Shown: in pieces, positions 7,275 through 14,484 of the stretch
How the letters are laid out: each line of letters opens with the position of its first letter
Position numbering within the stretch: position 1 is the stretch's first letter
Source: CAZPDM01 sp964585305
GTDB lineage: Bacteria; Planctomycetota; Uabimicrobiia; Uabimicrobiales; JABWCH01
Reading direction: 5' to 3'
Assembly (NCBI GenBank): GCA_964585305.1
Contig: CAZPDM010000030.1
Span: 1 to 42,043 of the forward strand
Length of the DNA stretch: 42,043 bases
Translations under genes and position numbers: made by a program
Notes under the pieces: generated by a model
The model's database searches: none
What the model saw: only the letters and a program-made list of their open reading frames with translations
What the model was told of the DNA's origin: nothing

Positions 7275-9443
7275 ATGGTTGCTTTTGAAAATATGGAATT
7301 TCCTCGCCCAACACAACAGGCGACAAAGTCTCAATGGGAAGCCTTATCTCAACAATTAGAAAACTCTTTACATTCACCTAAAATTTGGCAAACAAATGAA
7401 TGTATTCCTGTAAAGCCTTTATATACAGCAGATGACATCCAAAATTGTGAACATCTTGGTTATCTGCCAGGTCTTCCTCCATTTTTGCGTGGACCATACG
7501 CTAGTATGTATGTCAACCAACCCTGGACAGTTCGCCAATACGCAGGTTTTAGCACTGCGGAAGAAAGCAATGCTTTTTATCGTCGCAATTTAGCTGCTGG
7601 CCAAAAAGGACTTTCTATTGCATTCGATTTGGCAACACATCGTGGTTATGATTCGGATCATCCAAAAGTTGTAGGTGATGTTGGAAAAGCGGGTGTAGCA
7701 GTTAGCTCTATTATGGAGATGAAAATTTTGTTTGATCAAATTCCGCTTGACAAAATTTCTGTCTCTATGACTATGAATGGCGCAGTTTTGCCAATTATGG
7801 CGTTCTATATTGTTGCTGCAGAAGAGCAGGGTGTAACTTGGCAGCAACTCAATGGCACAATTCAGAATGATATTTTAAAAGAATATATGGTTCGGAATAC
7901 TTATATTTATCCTCCGACACCATCTATGCGAATTATATCTGATATTTTTGCTTTTACTTCCAAAAATATGCCAAAGTTCAATAGTATCAGTATTTCTGGC
8001 TATCATATCCATGAAGCTGGAGCAACAGCAGACATTGAAGCAGCTTATACATTAGCAGATGGTTTGGAATATATTCGAGCTGGTTTGAAATCTGGAATTG
8101 GGATTGATTCCTTTGCCCCTCGTTTGTCTTTTTTCTGGGGAGTAGGATTAAATTACTTTATGGAAATTGCTAAGATGCGTGCAGCTCGAATTCTTTGGGC
8201 AAAACTAGTCAAACAATTCAATCCTAAAGATTCTAGATCTATGTCGTTAAGAACTCATACTCAAACTTCTGGATGGTCTTTAACAGAACAAGATCCGTTT
8301 AACAATGTTGCTCGTACATGTTTAGAAGCTCTTGCGGCAACATTGGGACATACGCAGTCTTTGCATACAAATGCTTTGGATGAAGCATTGGCACTTCCAA
8401 CAGATTTTTCCGCACGAATTGCACGTAATACACAACTATATTTGCAACATGAAACAGGCATTACTCGTGTAATTGATCCTTGGGCAGGCTCATATTATGT
8501 AGAATCTTTAACACAAGAAATTTTGCAACGTAGTTGGCAACATATTCAAGAAATCGAAAATTTAGGTGGTATGACAAAGGCATTGGAAACAGGACTGCCT
8601 AAAATGCGTATTGAAGAAGCTGCTGCCCGACGTCAAGCCAAAATTGATTCTGGAAAAGAAACTATTATTGGTGTAAACAAATATAGATTGGATAAAGAAG
8701 AACCTTTGCAAATTTTGGAAGTCGATAATACTGCTGTACGAGAAGCACAGATTAAACGTTTGGAACAATTAAAAACTAATCGAGATCCTGCTAAAGTACA
8801 GGCTTGTCTAGATTCTCTTACTCAAGCTGCTAGTACTGGAGAAGGAAATTTGCTAGAACTTTCAATTTATGCAGCACGAGCGCGAGCAACTTTGGGCGAA
8901 ATTTCTTTTGCTTTGGAAAAAGTTTTTGGACGGCATCAAGCTGTAATTCGCACAATAAGCGGAGTATATAGCAGTGAATATAATGATGTGGATACCATTC
9001 AAGAAATTCGCAAATTAAGTGATGAATTTGCTGAAAAAGAAGGTCGCCGTCCTCGTATTTTAGTTGCAAAAATGGGACAAGATGGGCATGATCGTGGTGC
9101 AAAAGTCGTCGCAACTGCTTATGCAGATATGGGATTTGATGTGGATATTGGTCCTTTATTCCAAACACCAGAAGAAACAGCTAAACAAGCTGTGGAAAAC
9201 GATGTTCATATTGTCGGAATTAGTTCTTTAGCAGCAGGCCATAAAACCTTAGTTCCTCAATTGATTGAGCAGCTCAAACAACTAGGAAGAGAAGATATTA
9301 TGGTCGTTTGTGGTGGCGTTATTCCTGCTCAAGACTATGATTTCTTATATAAGCATGGTGTTGCAGCTATTTTTGGCCCAGGATCAGTTCTTCCCGTTGC
9401 TGCAAAGAAAATTTTGATGGAACTCCAACGAAGATTGGCTTAA
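7275..9443 (+). CDS. mutB: Methylmalonyl-CoA mutase, large (alpha) catalytic subunit
   Basis: 722 residues, the normal length. It catalyses adenosylcobalamin-dependent rearrangement between succinyl-CoA and (R)-methylmalonyl-CoA. The TIM barrel (about 50-520) has SGYHIHEAGATADIE with the active-site histidine, RTHTQTSGWSLTEQDPFNN, and DPWAGSYYVESLT. The C-terminal cobalamin-binding Rossmann domain (about 585-720) has MGQDGHDRG with the cobalt-ligating histidine at residue 605, then GISSLAAGH and VVCGGVIP. No ribosome site precedes the ATG, and a hairpin lies there instead; a second in-frame ATG at 7293 has no better site. It pairs with the small subunit upstream. No epimerase, propionyl-CoA carboxylase or MeaB chaperone gene is in the window. 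Confidence 0.96.
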   Translation: MVAFENMEFPRPTQQATKSQWEALSQQLENSLHSPKIWQTNECIPVKPLYTADDIQNCEHLGYLPGLPPFLRGPYASMYVNQPWTVRQYAGFSTAEESNAFYRRNLAAGQKGLSIAFDLATHRGYDSDHPKVVGDVGKAGVAVSSIMEMKILFDQIPLDKISVSMTMNGAVLPIMAFYIVAAEEQGVTWQQLNGTIQNDILKEYMVRNTYIYPPTPSMRIISDIFAFTSKNMPKFNSISISGYHIHEAGATADIEAAYTLADGLEYIRAGLKSGIGIDSFAPRLSFFWGVGLNYFMEIAKMRAARILWAKLVKQFNPKDSRSMSLRTHTQTSGWSLTEQDPFNNVARTCLEALAATLGHTQSLHTNALDEALALPTDFSARIARNTQLYLQHETGITRVIDPWAGSYYVESLTQEILQRSWQHIQEIENLGGMTKALETGLPKMRIEEAAARRQAKIDSGKETIIGVNKYRLDKEEPLQILEVDNTAVREAQIKRLEQLKTNRDPAKVQACLDSLTQAASTGEGNLLELSIYAARARATLGEISFALEKVFGRHQAVIRTISGVYSSEYNDVDTIQEIRKLSDEFAEKEGRRPRILVAKMGQDGHDRGAKVVATAYADMGFDVDIGPLFQTPEETAKQAVENDVHIVGISSLAAGHKTLVPQLIEQLKQLGREDIMVVCGGVIPAQDYDFLYKHGVAAIFGPGSVLPVAAKKILMELQRRLA

Positions 9444-9457
9444 GATTTTGAAAAAAA

Positions 9458-9482
9458 AAGACGCGGTGCATTACCGCGTCTT
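9458..9482 (+). terminator. Terminator after mutB
   Basis: A perfect 10-bp stem (AAGACGCGGT with ACCGCGTCTT) and a 5-base loop, starting 14 bases after the mutB stop and flanked by an A-tract upstream. The T-run after it is short. Confidence 0.8.
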
Positions 9483-9544
9483 AAAATAATTTAAGATGGA
9501 AAATTTGATAGAATTAACTTTTTTATTTTAAGGGGAATTTTTAC

Positions 9545-10198
9545 ATGGATTGTGAAAAATGCCATAAAAAAACTGCTACAGTTTGTTTTACAGAAGTTAT
9601 CAATCAACATAAAAAAGAAATAAATTTATGTGAGGACTGTGCTAAAGAACACACACCATATATTGAAAACCCTTATTCTCCACTTCCATTTCAAGATTTT
9701 TTAAAAAAAATATTTGGGATAATATCCGGACAGCAAGAGTCAGATTTAGATATTCCATTAGATTCCACACAATTTAAAACATCTGAAGAAACAAATTATT
9801 CTGTAGAAAAACAATTATCTTGCCCAAATTGTGGAATAAAATTATCAGAATTTAAGGCTACTACAAGATTTGGGTGTTTTAACGATTATCAAGTTTTTCA
9901 ACATATTTTGCCACAAATATTTAAATATATTCATGGTTCGAGTAAGCATATTGGTAAAGTTCCATCAGCATATCGAAGTGCTGAAGAATCGGAAAAATAT
10001 ACTGATATTGAAAACTTTATTGAAAAACAAGCAACTCAGGAATCTATAGCTCAAAAGGTTTCAGAAGAACATAAACAACATATCAATATATTAGCAGAAC
10101 TTCGACGGCAATTAAAAGAAGCTATAGAAAAAGAATGGTATGAAAAAGCTGCGGAAATTAACAAAGAAATAAAAAAATTAGAAGGTATGGAATTATGA
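9545..10198 (+). CDS. mcsA: McsA, activator of protein arginine kinase
   Basis: 217 residues, a little longer than B. subtilis McsA. The N-terminus has a zinc module with CEKC at residues 3-6 and CEDC about 30 residues later. The middle has CPNCG and a further cysteine in FGCFNDYQVF. The C-terminus (about 175-217) is a UVR-like helical hairpin (LRRQLKEAIEKEWYEKAAEINKEIKKLE). McsA binds and activates the arginine kinase McsB and links it to Clp-mediated degradation. The stop overlaps the mcsB start by four bases (ATGA), showing translational coupling. No CtsR repressor gene precedes it and no clpC follows, unlike the Bacillus ctsR-mcsA-mcsB-clpC operon. The ribosome site is AAGGGGAA. Confidence 0.92.
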   Translation: MDCEKCHKKTATVCFTEVINQHKKEINLCEDCAKEHTPYIENPYSPLPFQDFLKKIFGIISGQQESDLDIPLDSTQFKTSEETNYSVEKQLSCPNCGIKLSEFKATTRFGCFNDYQVFQHILPQIFKYIHGSSKHIGKVPSAYRSAEESEKYTDIENFIEKQATQESIAQKVSEEHKQHINILAELRRQLKEAIEKEWYEKAAEINKEIKKLEGMEL

Positions 10199-11235
10199 GA
10201 CTGATAGATATATTAAAAGAACCTAGTGAATGGTTGAATCCTAAAGGAAATGAGGCAGATGTTGTTATCTCCAGCCGTATTCGCCTTGCAAGAAATCTTG
10301 CTAATTTTTTATTTCCAACACGTGCTAGTATCCAACAAAAAGAAGAAATAGAAAAATATATATCTTCTAAAATTAAAGAAATTCCTGAATTCCAAGAATA
10401 TATTTATACTGTTTTAGACCATAGAAATCAGGAGGAATCAGCTTTTTTATTTGAAAGACATTTAATTAGCAAAGAGTTATTACAAAGTGAAGGGCGATCT
10501 TCTCTATTTTTCAAAAAAGATGAAAGTATTTCGATTATGATAAATGAAGAAGATCATCTTCGCATTCAAGGGCTTCGGGCTGGTGTTTCTCTCTCTCAAA
10601 TATATAAAGAAATAAATAAAATTGACGATATTTTAGAAACTCATTTACCTTATGCTTATCATTCTGTTTTTGGATATGCTACCTCTTGTCCAACAAATGT
10701 TGGAACAGGTATGAGAGTTTCTTTTATGTTACATTTACCAGGATTATGTCTTACCAATCAAATCAATAAGATACATGAAAATTTACGGAAGAAAAAGTTA
10801 AATTTGCGTGGCACTTATGGAGAAGGAACTACACCACTTGGAGATCTTTATCAAATTTCTAATCAAGTTAGTTTAGGAATATCAGAAGAAAATATTTTAG
10901 AGCGTTTACAATGTATAATTCCACAAATTTTAAAATATGAACGGGAAGTTCGAAATCGACTTTTAGAAAATAATAGAGAATCTCTAACTGATTTAATTAA
11001 AAAAGCATATAATTATTTATTAACTATGGAAATGATTGCAAGCGAACAGGCAATGACATATCTTTCATTAGTTAGATTAGGTTGTCAATTAGAATTGATT
11101 CCATTGGGTATAAAAAAAGTTCAAGAACTATTTTTATTGTGTCAACCAGCACATGTACAAAGGGAATTAAATTTAACAGCAGAAGAAAGAGATATAAGAC
11201 GAGCTAAAATGATCCGAGATTATCTACAAAATTAA
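10195..11235 (+). CDS. mcsB: Protein arginine kinase McsB
   Basis: 346 residues, close to the family length. It is a phosphagen-kinase fold enzyme that phosphorylates arginines on misfolded proteins and repressors, marking them for ClpCP. Visible motifs are the nucleotide-binding VVISSRIRLARNL (about 24-36), SCPTNVGTGMRVSFMLHLP, and RGTYGEGTTPLGDLYQISNQ. Near the end is ERDIRRAKMIRDYL, which contains the RDxxRA motif known to form the allosteric phospho-arginine pocket in Bacillus McsB. The creatine-kinase N-terminal domain is absent, as expected for McsB. Translation is coupled to mcsA by ATGA overlap. A ClpP gene lies about 10 kb downstream; no ClpC is in the window. Confidence 0.95.
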   Translation: MRLIDILKEPSEWLNPKGNEADVVISSRIRLARNLANFLFPTRASIQQKEEIEKYISSKIKEIPEFQEYIYTVLDHRNQEESAFLFERHLISKELLQSEGRSSLFFKKDESISIMINEEDHLRIQGLRAGVSLSQIYKEINKIDDILETHLPYAYHSVFGYATSCPTNVGTGMRVSFMLHLPGLCLTNQINKIHENLRKKKLNLRGTYGEGTTPLGDLYQISNQVSLGISEENILERLQCIIPQILKYEREVRNRLLENNRESLTDLIKKAYNYLLTMEMIASEQAMTYLSLVRLGCQLELIPLGIKKVQELFLLCQPAHVQRELNLTAEERDIRRAKMIRDYLQN

Positions 11236-11238
11236 AAA

Positions 11239-11279
11239 ATTATAACCATCTTTTTAAAAAAGGTGGTTATAATTTTTTT
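11239..11279 (+). terminator. Terminator after mcsAB
   Basis: A long AT-rich hairpin (ATTATAACCATCTT with AAGGTGGTTATAAT, one G-T pair) followed by seven T. It lies directly after the mcsB stop, so the ABC gene 60 bases on probably depends on readthrough or its own promoter. Confidence 0.8.
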
Positions 11280-11299
11280 AGAGTTTAAAGGAGATATGA

Positions 11300-11995
11300 A
11301 TGAGTTTGGTATTGGATCATATTTCTAATGAAATTATTAAAGATGTTTCGTTAACAATTTTACCAGGAAAAATTGTAACAATTGTAGGTCCAACTGGAGC
11401 AGGAAAATCTACTTTATTAAAAATAATTGCAGGTTTACAAAAAAGTTGTGGAGGAAATATTTATCTTAATAATCAAGAAATAACTTTTGTTCCATCTCAT
11501 TTACGCGGAATTGCAATGCTATTTCAAAACCACATTCTTTTTCCACAAAAAAATGTATATGAAAATATCTCTTTCGGATTACGAAGATCGTATTTCTCTA
11601 AAGAAAAAATATATGCTAAAGTTCAAGATATGGCTAATATGTTTGAGCTTTCTCATCTATTACAACGTTACCCCGACACTTTATCTGGGGGAGAGAGACA
11701 ACGTGTTGCATTGGCGCAAATACTTTCGCTTTCTCCAAAAGTATTGCTATTAGATGAACCTCTTACTCATCTTGACCAACCTTCTCAATATACCTTAAGA
11801 AGGCAAATACAACAAATTCAACAAATATTATTATTACCAATACTTTATATTACTCATAATCAAAATGAAGCACGTTCCATAGGAGATCAAATGGGAATTT
11901 TAATTGATGGAAAACTGCAACAATTGGATTCGCCACAAAAAATATATCAAAATCCGGCAAATTTAGAGATTGCAACATTTTTAGGTATTTCCTAA
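11300..11995 (+). CDS. Orphan ABC transporter ATP-binding protein
   Basis: 231 residues, a single nucleotide-binding domain. It shows Walker A GPTGAGKST (near residues 31-39), a Q-loop LFQNH, the ABC signature LSGGERQRVALAQ, Walker B VLLLDEPL, and the switch histidine in YITHNQ. The C-terminal run IGILIDGK..QLDSPQKIYQNPANLEIATFLG is typical of the importer ATPases for sulfate, molybdate, polyamine or sugars (CysA/PotA/MalK-like), but the usual C-terminal regulatory domain is missing. No permease or binding protein is adjacent, so the substrate is unknown. It may serve permeases encoded elsewhere. Ribosome site AAAGGAGAT. The msrBA start follows 20 bases after the stop. Confidence 0.85.
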   Translation: MSLVLDHISNEIIKDVSLTILPGKIVTIVGPTGAGKSTLLKIIAGLQKSCGGNIYLNNQEITFVPSHLRGIAMLFQNHILFPQKNVYENISFGLRRSYFSKEKIYAKVQDMANMFELSHLLQRYPDTLSGGERQRVALAQILSLSPKVLLLDEPLTHLDQPSQYTLRRQIQQIQQILLLPILYITHNQNEARSIGDQMGILIDGKLQQLDSPQKIYQNPANLEIATFLGIS

Positions 11996-12015
11996 TTTTT
12001 ATGAAAGGAAAAAAG

Positions 12016-12945
12016 ATGTTGAATCAAAAAAATTTTCAATTATTGATTGTTATGCTAATTATGATTTTATTTAACTTTTTTTATATAAATGGAGAGCCAA
12101 ATATGGAATATAGCAAATTGACGCCAGAAGAAGAAAAAGTGATTGTTTATAAAGGAACAGAACGACCATTTACTGGAAAATATTATAATTTTTCTAAAAA
12201 AGGAATTTATCTTTGCAAAAGATGCAATGCTCTGTTGTATCAATCTGAAGATAAATTTGATTCTCATTGTGGCTGGCCAAGTTTTGATGATGAAATTCCT
12301 GATGCAATCCAAAGAATCCCAGATAAAGATGGGATGAGGACAGAAATAGTTTGCGCACAATGTGGTGCACATTTAGGGCATGTGTTTTTAAATGAAGGAT
12401 TTACGAATAAAAATACCAGACATTGTGTCAATTCTATTTCTCTGAATTTTATCCCATCAGAAAATATTGAAATTGCTATATTTGCTGGAGGCTGCTTTTG
12501 GGGAGTAGAATATCATTTTCAAAAAGTGAAAGGCGTTCTTAGTACTGAAGTTGGTTACACTGGAGGAGCTGTGGATAATCCAACTTATCAGGAAGTATGT
12601 TCTGGGCAAACTAAGCATGCTGAGGCAGTAAAAGTTACTTTTGATAATGACCAGATAGATTATGAAACATTGGCAAAATTATTTTTTGAAATTCATGATC
12701 CTACACAGGTAAATTCCCAAGGGCCAGATGTTGGAGATCAATATCGTTCCAATATTTTTTATACAAATGAAAAACAAAAAGAAATTGCAGAAAAATTGGT
12801 ACGAATATTGCTAAATAAAAATTATAAAGTAGCTACAATAATCAGCCAGTTTTCAAAATTTTATAAAGCTGAAAAATATCATCAAAAATATTACGAAAAA
12901 AAAGGTAATTTTCCATATTGTCATCGTTATATAAAAAAATTTTAA
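12016..12945 (+). CDS. msrBA: Membrane-anchored or exported MsrB-MsrA methionine sulfoxide reductase
   Basis: About 309 residues from ATG 12016, chosen because AAAGGA sits 7 bases before it; an ATG at 12001 has no such site. An N-terminal hydrophobic segment (about 8-26) suggests an uncleaved anchor or signal peptide, with catalysis outside the cytoplasm. MsrB (about 35-150) has two CxxC zinc pairs (CKRC, CAQC), HCGWPSF, and RHCVNS with catalytic Cys137, for R-sulfoxides. MsrA (about 155-305) has AGGCFWGVE with catalytic Cys160, and GYTGG, for S-sulfoxides. Together they repair both methionine sulfoxide forms. The order MsrB then MsrA is the reverse of the MsrA-MsrB order seen in many fusions. 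Expected recycling partners (thioredoxin-like) are not adjacent. Confidence 0.93.
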   Translation: MLNQKNFQLLIVMLIMILFNFFYINGEPNMEYSKLTPEEEKVIVYKGTERPFTGKYYNFSKKGIYLCKRCNALLYQSEDKFDSHCGWPSFDDEIPDAIQRIPDKDGMRTEIVCAQCGAHLGHVFLNEGFTNKNTRHCVNSISLNFIPSENIEIAIFAGGCFWGVEYHFQKVKGVLSTEVGYTGGAVDNPTYQEVCSGQTKHAEAVKVTFDNDQIDYETLAKLFFEIHDPTQVNSQGPDVGDQYRSNIFYTNEKQKEIAEKLVRILLNKNYKVATIISQFSKFYKAEKYHQKYYEKKGNFPYCHRYIKKF

Positions 12946-13130
12946 GTTTATGTGATGAAATGTAATATGTGCAATTTTTCGTGTTCATTTTTTTTTAAGA
13001 AATGAAATATTATTCATATTGTTTTTTTATTTTTTTTCTTGTATGAATTCATTTTGACTGCTAAAATAAATTTATCAAGAATATCAACAACATTTTAATT
13101 TTATGCATTAGTTTAAGCAAGTAAAAGGGC

Positions 13131-13198
13131 ATTTGTTTCTATGCTTTTTAAAAAAGCATAGAAACACTCTACAAAATAGCTTTCGTAGAGAAACAAAC
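13131..13198 (+). promoter_or_regulatory. Structured element in the leader of the 13212 kinase gene
   Basis: A perfect 14-bp hairpin (13135-13165; GTTTCTATGCTTTT with its complement) is followed by a second hairpin (13167-13190; CTCTAC with GTAGAG, extended by AAA/TTT around a TAGC loop). The ends TTTGTTTCT and AGAAACAAA are also complementary, so the first strand can pair either locally or with the 3' end. It ends 14 bases before the kinase ATG. It could be a regulatory RNA or a small mobile-element relic. Confidence 0.45.
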
Positions 13199-13211
13199 TA
13201 AAAAGGTTTTT

Positions 13212-14432
13212 ATGAGAACAATTTTAATTATCGATGACGATCGGGATGTGCATGATGTATATTCTGAAGCATTAAGTATAAAAGAATATCGGGTACTTAG
13301 CTCTTATACTGGGGAAGATGGACTCAAAAAAGTAGAAATATATAATCCTGAATTAATTCTTTTAGATATCGATCTAGGATCTGGGCTAACTGGGCTAGAC
13401 GTTTTACATTCATTGAAGAAGATGAAAAAAAAATTGCCTATTATTTTTATTAGTGGCAAAAGTGGTATGGAACATGATGTTGAAATTGAAATTGCTGCTA
13501 ATGTTTATAAATTTTTTGTAAAACCTATAGCCGTAAATGAACTTGTCCATACTATACAAGAATTTTTTAATCCTAAATTACCCTTGGATAATAAAGAAAT
13601 TCGTACATATAAAAGTAGCATATCTTTTAAAGAATCTTTATCAGGGTGTTCTATAGAAAGTTTATTAGGACAAGGAGCTTCCGGCGAAGTTTACCGTGCT
13701 TCACATTCTGGAGTTCCTGTTGCAATTAAAATTTATAAAAAAGATGTACTCTCTGATATAGAAGTAATAACTCGGTTTAAAGAATCAGCTATAATTTTAA
13801 AAAAAATTAAGCATCCTAATATTATTGAATTATTTGATACTGGAATTACTAAAGAGGGAAACTACTTTATAATTATGCAATATTTTGTTGGAGAAAATGT
13901 TTCGAGTTTATTAGAAAAAAATGGAATTATTAGCATTCCAGAAAGTATTGATATTGCATATCAAATTGCGCAAGGTTTATCTGCTGCTCATCAAGCAAAA
14001 TTGTTACATCGAGATATTAAACCTTCTAACATTTTATATAATCGAGAGAAAAAAATTGCAAAAATTATAGATTTTGGTGTTGCTTGCAAATTGGGCACAT
14101 CTCAAGATGAATGTATCACAGGAACACCATATTTTATGTCTCCAGAACAATGTCAAGGAAGCGAACTAGATCATAGAAGCGATATCTATAATTTAGGAGC
14201 AACGCTATACAATATGATTGTAGGTACTCCTCCTTTTTATAGTTTTACTGATGTTAAAGATGTTTTACTTGCACATATTTATCAGCCTTTAGCTTGGCCG
14301 AGACAAATGTCATATATTCCAAATTCTTTGCAAAAAATAGTAGAAAAGATGATGGAAAAGTCTGCCTCTAAGAGATTTTCTACTATGGCAAGATGTGCAG
14401 AAGAATTAAAAAAGATACGAGCAAGCTTATAA
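13212..14432 (+). CDS. Response-regulator receiver fused to Ser/Thr protein kinase
   Basis: 406 residues. The N-terminal receiver domain (1-120) has the acidic cluster DDD at 8-10, phospho-acceptor D52 in LILLDID, a conserved Ser in FISGKSG, and the Lys in FFVKP. A Hanks-type kinase domain (about 145-405) follows, with GQGASGEVYRA (P-loop), VAIKIYK (Lys), HRDIKPSNIL at 266-275 (catalytic D268), DFGVA, GTPYFMSPEQ and DHRSDIYNLG. No membrane segment is present, so it is cytosolic. It should couple a histidine-kinase phosphorelay to serine/threonine phosphorylation. The histidine kinase just downstream is the natural upstream partner. Receiver-STK fusions occur but are uncommon. The ATG follows AAAAAGGTTTTT, a weak ribosome site, and a structured leader. 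Confidence 0.92.
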   Translation: MRTILIIDDDRDVHDVYSEALSIKEYRVLSSYTGEDGLKKVEIYNPELILLDIDLGSGLTGLDVLHSLKKMKKKLPIIFISGKSGMEHDVEIEIAANVYKFFVKPIAVNELVHTIQEFFNPKLPLDNKEIRTYKSSISFKESLSGCSIESLLGQGASGEVYRASHSGVPVAIKIYKKDVLSDIEVITRFKESAIILKKIKHPNIIELFDTGITKEGNYFIIMQYFVGENVSSLLEKNGIISIPESIDIAYQIAQGLSAAHQAKLLHRDIKPSNILYNREKKIAKIIDFGVACKLGTSQDECITGTPYFMSPEQCQGSELDHRSDIYNLGATLYNMIVGTPPFYSFTDVKDVLLAHIYQPLAWPRQMSYIPNSLQKIVEKMMEKSASKRFSTMARCAEELKKIRASL

Positions 14433-14484
14433 ATTTTTTATAAAAATTTGACAAGCCTGTTTATGTTGTTGAGGAGGACAAATC

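Noticed and set aside
12956..13006. 16-codon cysteine-rich frame after msrBA
   Set aside because: No ribosome site and very short; the region is mainly T-runs.
14446..14470. TTGACA upstream of the hybrid histidine kinase as a promoter
   Set aside because: No acceptable -10 box is found 16-18 bases downstream; the ribosome site occupies that position.
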